Of a stretch of 64,000 bases of DNA, positions 23,001 to 34,704 are shown piece by piece. The notes beneath the pieces are model-generated. The model had not been told where the DNA came from. It searched no databases and worked only from the letters and a program-made list of their open reading frames with translations. The DNA comes from Pseudeuparius sepicola (taxonomy: Eukaryota; Arthropoda; Insecta; Coleoptera; Anthribidae). The stretch is taken from assembly GCA_963920635.1 (NCBI GenBank), contig OY987303.1, forward strand, positions 54,063,223 through 54,127,222, written 5' to 3'. The translations under genes were made by a program, and so were the position numbers. Numbering within the stretch: position 1 is the first letter of the stretch; every line of letters starts with the position of its first letter.

Positions 23001-23375
23001 TATATATTTATCTGTATCATTTACTAATTGTCCTACACTCACTGAGATTACTAGGGTTTCTGTTTTCCGTAGTACTTGAGCAAAGGCTCTCCTAGTTCTA
23101 TCGGTGCTTCTGTGAGTTTGGAGTATTGTGAGAGTAAGAATTGTTATTATTATTATATTGCATTGTCACCCAGTTCTGAGCTATGGTAGCTCTTCGGAAA
23201 ATTAGTTTAAAACCGATTGCAAAATTTGACGAACCGACAAACGGGAGGACAAGAAAGCGAATTAATAAGAACGGGGTAAAAGTGCATAAATATAGACAGT
23301 AAACATATAAGTATAAATTGGGAGGAGACATTTTTCTTGGAAAATCTAGGAAACTTCGAAATATAATAAAACAAG

Positions 23376-23648
23376 TTGAAGCATCTTCAAGGCATATTTA
23401 AAAATGTTTACTTAGAAGCAGCCTCATTAAACAACATTTATGATGTACCAGAAATACTAGCTAATATAAATATTGCAGTGCCAGATAATCGTTTAAGAAG
23501 GCGTAATTTGGTATTCCATGTGGAAGGCCATGTTATGTCTCCGCTGCAAGCATGTCTTCGCTCTTGCAATGATCTTTTATCGCAAACGGAAATTGACTTC
23601 TTTGTAATAAAGAAAAATGCCTTGTTAAAAATTTTAAATAGATCATAA
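23376..23648 (+). CDS. Unrecognised open frame, possibly transposon-derived
   Basis: A roughly 90-codon frame with ordinary globular composition (several acidic and basic residues, LRRRNLVFHVEGHV, then CLRSCNDLLS). The listed first codon is TTG, so the true start or splice context is unknown. I do not recognise it. It may be a decayed piece of a mobile element. Confidence 0.15.
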   Translation: MKHLQGIFKNVYLEAASLNNIYDVPEILANINIAVPDNRLRRRNLVFHVEGHVMSPLQACLRSCNDLLSQTEIDFFVIKKNALLKILNRS

Positions 23649-24046
23649 CTTGTAGCTGTTATATAGGCTTTTTCCTGGTGTAATATTATATTACTTTTTT
23701 ACACTGTGTAACAAATCTGGAAATTTCTGTACGTTATGCAGTCTACATAGATTACTATTTATTTATTTATTTATTAAATATGACAACAAAAAGGTATATT
23801 TCAGCGAACAGATTCCTTGGTGCTCATTTATTTATTTGGTACCCAGCTATTTGAGATCATTTCAAAGCCGAAATTCTACTCTGATCCACATCTGCCCGAT
23901 GCACCTACCTACCCACACTAATGATGATGATCGGATGGTGCCAGATAAGCCCTTCGGCCGTTACGGCACCACGTGGTACCGAATCTTCGGATATAACGAA
24001 TGGTTCCGCGCACCGACTCGGTACCCAATACATTTCTCCTACTTTC

Positions 24047-24175
24047 GCAGCCGGCCGAGTGGTTGCACAGCCGCGCCAGTCTAACGCCAACTTTCAAACT
24101 TCGCACCTCCGACTGTTGGGCACCACTACACCTTTGGGTTCCTTCTGGTCTCTCTTTGGGTACCACCTACCATGA
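24047..24175 (+). repeat. Possible tRNA-derived SINE head
   Basis: The segment GCCGGCCGAGTGGTTGCAC resembles the A-box region of a leucine or serine tRNA. It lies in a GC-richer island unlike its surroundings. A convincing B box is not visible (AACTTCGCACCTCC is the nearest candidate), so this is only a suggestion. Confidence 0.2.
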
Positions 24176-24818
24176 AGAAAATGACTTAAGTCGCGAAGTT
24201 CTCCGAAAACGGCGGTTTTTGAGAATGTGAATAAGTTATAGTGTAAATAAACAAAGAATAACATCGGTAAGTAAAAGTTTTAGGCCTTCTTCTGGTAGCT
24301 AGTATATACATTTGATAAATTACGTGTGGGAAAATGTGGCAAGTTGCCTAAGCGGATTTGTTTTATTTTATGACGTGTGCATACGAAGTGGAAACTGCTT
24401 GTGAAAATTCAGAATTCTGACAAAAACAATAGAATGAAAATAATAATAAAATGTATGTATACCAGAAATTAACTTTTGCCCGCGAATGTAGTTTAATTTT
24501 CTCTGAAAGTAAAATTAAACGTGCAATAACGAAACAATCATAAAGCGTAGTCCAACAAGAACCGAAGAACCGTTTACTGAAAAGTGCAAGTGGTAAGCGG
24601 TCAGAGACGTACTTAGTTATTCGAAACAAATTTTAGAATTAATCCGCACATTTTAAAATATTCTAGAGATATAATGAAAAACTGAAAAATAAAGTGCAAT
24701 ATTTTTGTCATTTGATTACAGACACCAATTTTTTTACCTATAATTTTTGTTTTCTAGGTTTAGAACATTTTTAATCTATTTAGTGTTTTTTTTTAATTGT
24801 TTGCCTAAATAAATAATA

Positions 24819-25289
24819 TTTTTATTATACTTCTTTGAAAACACCTTACTTTCATCTGTTTTAGCAATAATGAAAGATGGGGTTTTTCGGGCTAGCGCAC
24901 GGAAATAGCGCATGGAAAAACTTTCCGTGCGCTGAATAAAAATACCGAATATATGGCTTTAAAATAGAAATATACAGCAAAGTAAACTAAATTTAAGAAA
25001 CTCTATATGCTCTCTGATATTTAACATATACCTATTTTGTATTTTAATTCGTAAGTGTTTCAATATTTAGATACATTTCTGAAATATTTTTGACGTTTTA
25101 TTCACCTTATCTGACAATAACTAATTTACAACAAAGCACCTTTGTATATAATAATTTGAGAGTAACCATGGATACAGACATACCAAGCACTATATTGTCT
25201 GCATTGTTTATTTTTTGTCAATTAAATTTATTATAATATGCCGATAAAATGTTTTAAGTTTCCGTTTTCAAAGAAGTATAATAAAAAAT
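24819..25289. repeat. Inverted repeat, possible MITE
   Basis: TTTTTATTATACTTCTTTGAAAAC at the left is mirrored by its complement near 25266-25289. A second small hairpin, GCGCACGGAAA...TTTCCGTGCGC, lies at about 24895-24933. No target duplication was identified. Confidence 0.45.
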
Positions 25290-26104
25290 ATCGTTCATTA
25301 CACGTCCAGAAATAGATTTTTCCGTGCTTACATGACTTCCCGTGTTCGGCTGCGCCTCACACGGGAATTTGTTGCATAGTGCGGTAGTAGCATTTTTCAA
25401 ATGTCTTATCCATTCTTTTTTTCTTTCGGTTTAGCTTAAATAATTTTCATGCAAAAAAAAACATTTTTACTTTTTATAAAATAATATATTTAATATTTTT
25501 AGTTATGCCATATGCATAACAAAACACATAAGTTACAAAAGCAATTTTTTTATTTATGATTTTTGGAGGCGCCACTGCTTTTTGCTTTTTGCTCCATCCT
25601 CCATAACATATTTTGCAACGAACGTCTCACACGCAAATGACCACACTTTCTATGGAGAAATTTTTCGGCTTTGATTTTGATTGTTGAAATCACATAACAA
25701 AATGGTTTCTTCCTGTTGCTGTCATGCTCTTGAGACGGAGAAAGGTGAAAATATGCCGCACTTATCATTTCAAAAGTAGAAAATTGTAAACATAGCGAAA
25801 TAAATAAGCGGGTTCACGTTGTTTGTGCATTGTCTTTTATGTAATGTATCTAATTACAGACTTTTATTTAATATTGCAACGAACAAGATTGAAGATTATG
25901 TAACGAAATTTCTCCAATAAGATACGCTGTTCAACGGTTTGGAGCATGAAAGCGATTTCAGCGCAAAATCTTCTCAGTTGTTTGCATATAGGTATTATAG
26001 CTGATACACAAAGCATTAATACCTAAGTTTACAAGTAAACCTCTGGAAATTTGGGGAGATTAAAATTTTTACATTTTGCTAAACAGGAGGTATGGTATGG
26101 AGGT

Positions 26105-26725
26105 AATAGTTCTTTATGTACCAAGGCATTGAAGTTAAACTTTTTAAAACTCGTGTGGAATTTAGTTGCCGGGGCCTCTGGGGGAGGCAAATAAACCACA
26201 TGATTCATAAAAAGAACTTCAGTGCCGAGGTACATATTATATATTTTTTTTACTCGGAAAAAATATTTTATTAGGCAAACAATTATTCATAAAAGATCAC
26301 CCATCCATGAACCGACTACGCGCGGCGTTGCTTGACTTTGACGATCGATCTACCTAGGTTATAAGTATGACGAGGCACGGAGCTTCCCAACAGAAACTCC
26401 AAACTCTGCCTGTTGTGCAGCCTCCATGAAAAATAGATTGATATTCAAACCTACTAAAATATTTATACTGAAAGATTGCGCTACTATAGGTAACAACTTC
26501 GCAATGTGTACGAAAAGTTAAATGGGCCTTTATTGGCCGGGTTTTGAATATTAGGTCACTTTTGACAGGCGATGGCTCCGCGTCTGACGTTTGATGTTTG
26601 CATCTCGCCGCAAGGCCTACTTAATGAAAAAATCGTACAATAATGAGCTACTTCAGTGACGATTTCTGAGCTTTTAATGACGATTTTGTGACACTTCACT
26701 GCCGATTTCACGAAATAGTTATTTA
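26105..26725 (-). repeat. 5S rRNA-derived repeat, copy A
   Basis: On the minus strand, 26346-26295 reads GATCGTCAAAGTCAAGCAAC...TGGATGGGTGATC. This aligns with the internal control region of 5S rRNA (GATCACCGAAGTTAAGCAAC...TGGATGGGTGACC). The repeat continues, in that orientation, with an AT stretch and a near-perfect hairpin of about 130 nt (GGCACTGAAGTTC...GAACTTCAGTGCC with GAGGCCTC at the tip). About 380 bp precede the 5S-like part. It directly abuts copy B. Confidence 0.7.
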
Positions 26726-27325
26726 TGTACCAAGGCACTGAAGTTCAACTTTTTATGACTCATGTGGAGTTTAGTTGCTGAGGCCTCTGGCCGAGGCAAA
26801 TAAACCACATGAGTCATAAAAAGAACTTCAGTGCCGAGGTACATATTATATTTTTTTTGAAATCGGAAAAAAAAAGTTTTATTAGGCAAGAAAATAATAA
26901 TAAGGGATCACCCGTCCACGAACCGACTACGCGCGGCGTTGCTTGACTTTACCGATCGCTCTACCTAGGACAAGTATAATGATGTACGGCACCTTCTGAC
27001 AGAAAAACCAAACTGCTGCTACTTGTGCAGCCTACACAACAAATCTATTGATTTTCAAATTTACTAAAATATGTATACTGAAGGATTGCGCTTCTATAGG
27101 AAACAATTTCGCAATGTGTATGAAAAGTTAAATGAGCCTTTATCGGCCGGGTTTTGAATATTTGGTCACTTTTGTTGGGCGATTTCTCCGCGTCTGACGT
27201 TTGATGTTTACATCTCGCCAAGGCCTACTTATTGAAAAAATCGTACAATAATGGGCTACATTATTGTACGATTTCTGTGCTTTTAATGATGATTTTGGGA
27301 CATTTTAATGCCGATTTCAAGAAAA
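26716..27325 (-). repeat. 5S rRNA-derived repeat, copy B (adjacent to A)
   Basis: Same organisation as copy A. The 5S-like core lies at 26957-26906 on the minus strand (AAGTCAAGCAAC and GTGGACGGGTGATCC). It also holds the hairpin ACAATAATG...CATTATTGT at 27245-27275. Its terminal hairpin at 26.72-26.85 kb is almost symmetric. The two copies lie head to tail. Confidence 0.7.
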
Positions 27326-28109
27326 ACATATTATACTGCGTGTCGAATAACCGATATAACTTGAGGAAATAAAGCCAAGTGCACATTTGATTGCCTATAA
27401 GTACCAGGTAAATAAAAAAGAAAAAAATAAAACTCGGCATATTTTGTGTAAACATTTTTAAACTAGGTAACATTCTTGTTCTTGAGGTAACACCGCTTCA
27501 CAGAAGTGTTATGTAAACCCGTGTGATTTACGCATTTAATATTTACATTTCTCTTTCACTGGAATTGCGAAATGTTATACATACACGCGCACACATTATA
27601 CAAGACTTATCACCAAAACGTTCGTTGCCTAATTATAAATACCTGTATTTAAAAACGATCATTGGCCGGGCACATTTACGAAACTAATCCATTTGGTTCC
27701 AAATTGGGCTTGGTAATTGCATATCTTGGAAACGCTGAAAATTCGAAAATTACAGCTTAGCTAAATACGGCAGTGAGCAGTGTGAATTACCGGATTACAA
27801 AATGCGAAATATAGATCCGATAGAAAATCGAAACGGATTGTTTTGAAACTGAGGGTTAGCTAACCGGAAAATGTGGAAATAAAAATTATTTAACGGATTT
27901 TACAAGCAATCAAATAAATAATCTATCTCTTCAATCTCTCTTTTCAATCCAAACAATAAAGTTTTAAGTCCTATACAAATAACTGAAGGGTGCATGGTGG
28001 AAAAGCATGTCATGAAAATTGCCTCGTCCCAGACCTAAGTATGCCATTGTATTTTTAATTGGGGTTTTAGCCACCAAAATGATTAAAAGACAACTTTTTC
28101 AAGTTGCCT
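27326..28109. other. Intergenic DNA, no gene seen
   Basis: No recognisable exon, bounded repeat or structured RNA. Confidence 0.5.
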
Positions 28110-28963
28110 GGAAAATTCATAAATTCTTAACAGTAAATGAACGAAACTTTTATAAGCAATTTATTTACGGAAGATTTTGAACAAAATGAGTTGACTAGAT
28201 ATGTTCACCAACCTAATGTTTGGTGGAGATATGTAGATCACATATTTGGGAACATGGAGTATATGATTTAAATTCATTATTGAATTTTATAAACTCGCAA
28301 CAACCTTCTATTAAGTTTGCCTTAGAAATTGAAAATAATAATCAATTACTTTTCTTAGATGTTTCACTGAAGTCAGATAGTATAGAAACTAGTGTCTATA
28401 GAAAACCAACACACAATACATACTAATAGATATCTCCATTTTAACTCCAATCATCATATTAGTGTTAAAAAAGGAGTAATTAAAAGTTTGTATGAAGAGA
28501 TTTGCTCTAATAACACAAAATTGGAGGAGGAAATTAATCATATAAAACATGTTCTTGAGAAGAATAGTTATCCTATTGAATTTATTGAGCAAGTTTTTTT
28601 TTCAGGATTGCCAAAAATTAACAATGCTAATAGAATTAGAGCAATAAATTTGGTGGACCGACCAGTAAATTTAATTATTCCTTATATTCCTGGACTATCA
28701 GATAAGCTAAAAGCATAGGCAATCGTTTTAATGTTAGAAGAGTATTTAAAACGAAGAATACATTAAGATCGATGCTAGTTAAAACGAAACCATTTAATGA
28801 GGTACAAAGTTCAAAAAATTGCATTTATAAAATTCCTTGCATTTAGTAACAATCATGGGATTTTGTGGGATAGGTCCAAACCAATTCTCAAAGAAGAAGT
28901 AGGAAATAGACGAAAAATTAAAGAATCAGCATTTATTCTAGGAAATAGGGACAACTGTGTTGC
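28110..28963 (+). pseudogene. Penelope-like retroelement reverse transcriptase fragment, copy B
   Basis: Three frames together give a Penelope-like reverse transcriptase end: VWWRYVDHIFG (the catalytic YVDD box is altered to YVDH), then LNFINSQQPSIKFALE, LLFLDVSLK, YRKPTH and TNRYLHFNSNHH. Frame changes occur near 28235 and 28400. The downstream part (ILWDRSKPILKEEVG, KESAFILGN) matches copy A at 4.2-4.3 kb. The element is cut at 28963 by a 2.9 kb insertion and resumes at 31906. Confidence 0.8.
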
Positions 28964-29490
28964 CAAAGTCTAGAGAATGCTATAAGCTATAAGTCGGATC
29001 ACTTCTTTGAAGTCGTCGAAAAGCCCCAGATTTTTTGCGACTGGTCGTAAATTAATGTCAGCTCGCCACTACGTTATTTACGAGGGTGGACTATCCAAAT
29101 CCAAAACACCGTAAAGCTAGTTGCACTAGGTTATACGGGGGCACCTCTATATTGACTTTCTATTATGCACAAGAGGAGTAATAGGTATAGCGTAAAAATC
29201 AGGAGCATAATAAATATATTGTATAATAAAAATGCAGGTATTTTACTTTTTCCGTTTAAATAACGCAAGATACACCTAACTAAACATAGGGTAAGTAAAA
29301 ATATACATAAGTGTATACCTACGAGCAAACAAAATTATTTACATGGTTTACAAGTTTTGCAAAATTGTAAGTTTTGGATTTGATTTATTTTGACATTGGG
29401 ATTTTAATTCCCTATTCGCAAATTTAAGTGTGTAGTAAATATGAACTCGCTTATATAATGAAACCAAATAGTCGTGGGGAAAAATTGCAC

Positions 29491-29494
<4 letters not shown>

Positions 29495-29547
<53 letters not shown>
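29495..29547. repeat. (AT)n microsatellite
   Basis: About 26 uninterrupted AT units. It lies immediately before the tandem array. Confidence 0.95.
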
Positions 29548-29550
<3 letters not shown>

Positions 29551-29551
29551 T

Positions 29552-30430
29552 ACAAGAAAAGGTGATAATGGGCAAACACTCATTTGTTGCTTCCCAAATC
29601 ATGCCTATCTTTTGATTTGGTTAATGTTACACCGTACTGATGATTGCCAAATAGCATGAAACACGTGTATGCGGTTACTAGTTTTTTCTTTTTGTTAACT
29701 TTGAGTGTTTGCCCATTATCACCTTTTCTTGTAATTGTTACATTTACACTCGCTAATCTTACATCCTTATTGTCATTGTATCTTGGGTTATGAAGATTTC
29801 CACGCAGGTCGCTTTAGCAGCCTCCGTGGCGATGTTAGTACAAGCCCCAAAATAGGAGATGTGCTGACTGAAGCTGCAAATGTGCTGTTGGCTCCTGCCT
29901 GGACTTCATTTGTTGCTTCCCAAATCATGCCTATCTTTTGATTTGGTTAATGTTACACCGTACTGATGATTGCCAAATAGCATGAAACACGTGTATGCGG
30001 TTACTAGTTTTTTCTTTTTGTTAACTTTGAGTGTTTGCCCATTATCACCTTTTCTTGTAATTGTTACATTTACACTCGCTAATCTTACATCCTTATTGTC
30101 ATTGTATCTTGGGTTATGAAGATTTCCACGCAGGTCGCTTTAGCAGCCTCCGTGGCGATGTTAGTACAAGCCCCAAAATAGGGGATGTGCTGACTGAAGC
30201 TGCAAATGTGCTGTTGGCTCCTGCCTGGACTTCATTTGTTGCTTCCCAAATCATGCCTATCTTTTGATTTGGTTAATGTTACACCGTACTGATGATTGCC
30301 AAATAGCATGAAACACGTGTATGCGGTTACTAGTTTTTTTTTTTCTTTTTGTTAACTTTGAGTGTTTGCCCATTATCACCTTTTCTTGTAATTGTTACAT
30401 TTACATTCGCTAATCTTACATCCTTATATA
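29552..30430. repeat. 326 bp tandem repeat, about 2.6 copies
   Basis: The segment starting CATTTGTTGCTTCCCAAATC recurs at 29581, 29907 and 30233, exactly 326 bp apart. The copies are almost identical. Each contains GAGTGTTTGCCCATTATCACC, and the first copy is preceded by its complement (29555-29580), giving a long hairpin. The 68-codon frame repeated in each unit is not recognisable and is probably non-coding. Confidence 0.95.
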
Positions 30431-30532
30431 TATATATTTTACTGATCGGAATTCCTTTAGTAGGCTATAGAACCTAAGCCATCCGATAAGTCATTAAATT
30501 TTAATAAGAAAATATTCTCTAAATTGATTATA

Positions 30533-31037
30533 CAGTGTGTCCACGGATAGAGTTCACGTAGGGTGTAAATGACAATGTAATTTTTATGCGTTTTAAATTT
30601 TTTAGCAGAAAAAATCAAAGTCAACCTAGGCTTTTGAAAATTTTCACACCTATCCAGTTTTTTATTGTGAACAAGTTTTCTTAATAACATTTTAATGTGA
30701 AAGCTACCCAAAGTGCACTTTTCTGAAGAAAAGTGGGAAAAAATACCAAAAAATCAAAGTAGGCCTAGACTTTCGAAATTTCGCAAACCTACTCAGTTCT
30801 TCATTCTGAACAAGTTTCCTTAATAACATTTTGTCGTAAAACCTACAGAAAGGGCACTTTACTAATGTAGAAAATTAGTTTTTTCAAAATTCCCAAGGCA
30901 TGATTGATTTTTCGAAAGTAAAATTATGTCACAAATTAGTTTAAAACCAAGCAGGGCTGATCCCCAGAAGCTCAAATTTCAACTCGAAATTTTTTTGTCA
31001 TTTACACCCTATGTGAACTCTATCCGTGGACACACTG
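30533..31037. mobile_element. Palindromic TIR element (CAGTGTGTCCACGG ends)
   Basis: It starts CAGTGTGTCCACGGATAGAG and ends with the complement CTCTATCCGTGGACACACTG. TA lies at 30531-30532 and 31038-31039. It is related to 19634-20367 through shared blocks such as CAAGCAGG, GATCCCCAGAAG and TTCTTAATAACATTTT. It is nested within the 2.9 kb TIR element. Confidence 0.9.
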
Positions 31038-31905
31038 TATATTCACTAAATTCTCGTGGGGGTACTGTCAAATTGCCAATAATGGTCCTGAACTGCCTTC
31101 ATAGACTTTTAGTTCACAAAATATTGTTCACTTGTCTCTGCCTGCGCATACGCATACGAATATTTCTCTAACCATAAGCTTCACTTCTGGTAATAATCTT
31201 AACGGAACAGCAGTTGTTAATAAACTTTTTCCGGACTAAGTGAATGATTGGTCATCAAAATGGGCCTCACAAATTTTTATACGTTTATGTGCCTCTTCAG
31301 GTGCAATATTCGCAAATTTCTAGTCTTTGACGAATCCTAAGGCCTTCTTCCATTATGCTGACGTCTGCAATTATCATTATTTTTATTTACAACAAAGAAA
31401 GAAACACACCTGTGACATGTTGGCTTTATATTATTCAACATATTATTATACAATGTATATGTCATATAATATATAATATTATGCATAATACGAGTATTAT
31501 GTAGTAATATAATAATATTTCTATGACTATAGAAATAATTGATTACGACATTTTTTTTAATTATACGTCAAACTAAATCTTCCCTTTCAGGGACTTTAGG
31601 AATTCGAAAAAAGGACACACAGATTTTGAATTGTTTTACAGCCATCCGCACTGCAATAAGAACCGTGATAAACCATCACTACTCAAAATTGGCAACGGTA
31701 TTGGATATAATTTACGCGCACCGGGTACAATACGAAGCACACCGTTCCGAGAGACGCTGTGTAACAAAGTGACGCTCGGAATCGCCCGCTCAGCGGGATA
31801 TCGATCGAGGCCTGAGGCGAAGGGAGCGGGATCGAGCAGGAGGGAAATATTTGTTTAAACAGGCCAAGTGAGCTGACTTAAGTATTCTCTACACTTTGGT
31901 GTTGC

Positions 31906-32060
31906 TGAATGTTCAGTGGAATCCAGTAAAATATTATTGCCAGTTATTCAAAGATAAGTTAGTAGATAATTTAGATAGGACACAGGATACAATATCAGAC
32001 ATTTTTACGAGATTAAAATACATATAACGTTTAAATAAATTCAAAATGAATTTTGAAAAC
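31906..32060 (+). pseudogene. Penelope-like copy B, continuation after the insertion
   Basis: TGAATGTTCAGTGGAATCCAG and GATAGGACACAGGATAC match copy A at 4330-4384 and 5483-5495. It provides the sequence of an unoccupied site for the palindromic element inserted at 4385. Its 3' limit is uncertain. Confidence 0.65.
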
Positions 32061-32109
32061 TCTCAATAAAATTTCTTCGCAAGCAGATCTGGTTACGACG
32101 CTGAATATA

Positions 32110-33626
32110 CAGGGTGAGTTTTTTTCGATGCCCACTATGGGGATCTCGGAAACTAGCAGAGTTAGAACAAAGGTTAAATGGGGAAAGAATTGCAGTTTTG
32201 AATGCTCAATGTAATGCCCCTTTTGTATTTTTAAAAAAGTTCATGGCTCACTAGATATTTTGAAAAGAGTCATTTTTGCTATTTCATCAGATCTCTGTAG
32301 CTCCGTTATTTCTGACTATACAGAAAAAATGCATAGACAAAAATTGTAGATAATTTTGGGCTTAATAAGAGAATCTTATCCAATTTTTTATGTTGTTTGT
32401 GATTTTTGAGATATGACTTAAACTTGTGTTTTTTTAAATGTAAATCATAGTTGGCTGTGGCCTTATCAAATCGTCAATTTTTTGAGCTTTCCAAAAATAT
32501 AATACTCGGCATAGTTATTATAAAAAATAAAATAGCTATGGATAATTTTCTGATTTTTTTTTTAAATTTTTACATAGCCAGCCATGGAATGGAATATTTT
32601 CATAATTACGTTCTATTGTATAATAAGACATACTTCAAACTTTCAAATATTTAATTTTTAGCTAGTGACAAAATGTAACAAAATAAAACAAAAATTATCA
32701 TGATGGAGCTCCATCAATTATTTGCCCGTGAGATATTTCCAAGATTAGCTCTATCCAAATAGTTGGATAGGGAGAAATAGACCTATTTCATGGCAGCACC
32801 GATCCCCCGATTTGTCTGTTTTGGATTTCTTTTTGTGGGGAACAGTACAAAATAAAGTATTAGACAATGGTTGAATTAAGAGCAGCTGTTTTAGAAGCAA
32901 TTGCCAGTAGTGACAGGCGCTCTCTAAGAAAGGCGACAAATTCAGCTTTAAAAAGATGCAATATTTGCATAAGTAATAATGGTGGATTGTTTGAACATAT
33001 TTTTTATTTTAAAAGGTGACCTTTTAAACTAATAATAATTTTAATTTGAGTTTTTTAATTTTTGTTTTATTTTGTTACATTTTGTTACCAGCTAGAAACA
33101 AAATATTAGAAAGTTTGAAGTATGTCTAATTTATAAAATAGAACGTAATTATGAAAATATTCCATGGCTGACTATGTGAAAATTTAAAAAAAAATCAGAA
33201 AATTAGCCGTAGCTCTTTTATTTTTTATAATAACTATGCCGAGTATTATATATTTGGAAAGCTCAAAAAATGACCGATTTTATAAGGCTACAGCCAACTA
33301 TGATTTACATTTAAAAAAACAAAAGTTTATGTCATATCTCAAAAATCACAAACAATATAGAAAATTGGATCGGATTATCTTATTAAGCCCAAAATTATGT
33401 ACAATTTTTGTCTGTATAATCAGAAATATCGGAGCTACAGAGATCTGATGAAATAGCAAAAAATCACTCTTTTCAAAATATCTAGTGAGCCACGAACTTT
33501 TTAAAAAATCCAAATGGGGCATTAGATTGAGCATTCAAAAGTTCAATTCTTTCCCCATTTAACCTTTGTTCTAGCTCTGCTAGTTTCCGAGATCCCCATA
33601 GTGGGCATCGAAAAAAACTCACCCTG
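32110..33626. mobile_element. Palindromic TIR element carrying a decayed transposase exon
   Basis: It starts CAGGGTGAGTTTTTTTCGAT and ends with the complement. TA lies at 32108-32109 and 33627-33628. The arms are about 590 bp and near-perfect. The unpaired centre (about 32.70-33.02 kb) holds a transposase fragment. The arms share sequence with 4385-5480. This links the protein-less palindromes to a DDE transposase family. Confidence 0.9.
32699..33019 (+). pseudogene. Tc1/mariner-like transposase fragment (second and third catalytic motifs)
   Basis: Read with frame changes, it gives HDGAPS (second catalytic Asp motif), then WIGRNRPISW, RSPDLSVLDFFLWG (third catalytic Asp), ELRAAVLEAI and NNGGLFEH near the end. 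These align with WIGRGGPIAW, RSPDLNPMDFCIWG and VNGGLFEQ of the intact transposase at 58744-60066. In-frame stops and at least one frameshift show it is dead. Confidence 0.85.
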
Positions 33627-33628
33627 TA

Positions 33629-34471
33629 TAACAACAGTTACTGTTCATTAAAGTTTAAATAAATCTTTACTCGCTAAAACCACGCCGCTTTAATTTTTGG
33701 TGAAATTGAAAAGAAATGGTAATTATTTGGAATCACCACACCGTAAAATTCTAAAATATTCTTTCATCTTGGATTTCTCTTGTTAAAATCTCGTAAAATT
33801 CAATTTATTGCTATCATTTTAAATATTTCATTCTTTTTACGCTACCCGCGTCTGATTTTCACCTTAACAATTAAATATCATAAACAAGCCATATTATGCT
33901 CTTACGTTGCTCACAACAATGTGATTTTGGAAGGCCAAATAGCGCAATTAAATTAAATTTGGCGCAAACTAATGTGCTTATTGAGTTAGTAAACAAGATA
34001 AAGTGATATTAGACCCATCCATATTAAAACTATCCAGTTTTATCGTCCGTTCTCCCGCGAATACTAATAGAGTAGTTAGTTAGATAAGTGTGTGGTCTTC
34101 CTGTAAAAAATTAGCAACAATAACAATTTGCATTAAATACTAAGTGCTTCCAGGTTGCCGAGAAATAGCGCGGAAATGTGGAAAACTTAAAAATGATATC
34201 GAAATTTTTACATTGTTCTCTATTTGTTAACAGCAAATTTTAAAATTTGAATTGAAAGTTATGTGCTTCTAATAATAATAATTATTCCATGTAGGAATCG
34301 TTGATTATTATTATGTTTACATGATATGATGAAAATTGTTTCTCGCTTTCAGTTCTGCTCTGGCACCTGTAAAAATTGGATGGAAGTCCTTGATCCGTAG
34401 CTAGATTTCCTCCCCTTCGAATTATGTAAAAAATAGGTACAGGATGATGCGAATTTAGTTTTGTCTAAGTA
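33629..34471. other. Intergenic DNA, no gene seen
   Basis: AT-rich sequence without recognisable coding or bounded repeats. Confidence 0.5.
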
Positions 34472-34704
34472 CAGGGTTATTCACATAATATTCTACCCCC
34501 TTAACTTTTCAATTTTTAATTTTGGAAAAAAAATGTTAATATCAAATTGTATAAAATTTTCTTGCGGAACAAATGAATGTCGTGTTATTGAATCTCGGAC
34601 AAAGTCATGGAAAATTGAAAACAGTTCTTACGAGAATATTATAAATTGAGATTTGACAGTTTACATTAATTGTTGTATTCCCACAAATACATACAATAAT
34701 AATA

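Larger units (their letters stand above)
23003..26104. other. Intergenic DNA with one weak inverted repeat
   Basis: Mostly AT-rich without a recognisable gene. A GC-richer island at 23.88-24.18 kb and an inverted repeat at 24.82-25.29 kb are listed separately. A 90-codon frame near 23376-23648 (with IYDVPEILANINIAVPDN) starts at TTG and has no recognised family; it may be a transposon remnant. Confidence 0.4.
28964..31898. mobile_element. 2.9 kb TIR element with 7 bp target duplication, inserted in copy B
   Basis: The left end CAAAGTCTAGAGAATGCT and the complement of the right end, CAAAGTGTAGAGAATACT, are near-identical inverted termini. The 7 bp GTGTTGC flanks both ends (28957-28963 and 31899-31905). 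Joining the flanks restores the Penelope-like sequence seen uninterrupted at 4.33 kb. The interior has no recognisable transposase. It contains a TA microsatellite, a 326 bp tandem repeat and a nested palindromic element. The right end is GC-rich (31.65-31.86 kb). Confidence 0.85.

Noticed and set aside
22833..23042. A protein shared by 21997-22191 and 22833-23042 on opposite strands
   Set aside because: The two frames are mirror copies created by the palindromic element arms.
26295..26346. Functional 5S rRNA genes
   Set aside because: Only the internal promoter region resembles 5S rRNA; the ends do not pair as in a real 5S molecule and the copies are diverged.
29735..30267. Identical 68-codon open frames in the 326 bp repeats
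   Set aside because: They are identical because the DNA repeats are near-identical, show no recognised domain, and sit in satellite-like sequence inside a transposon.
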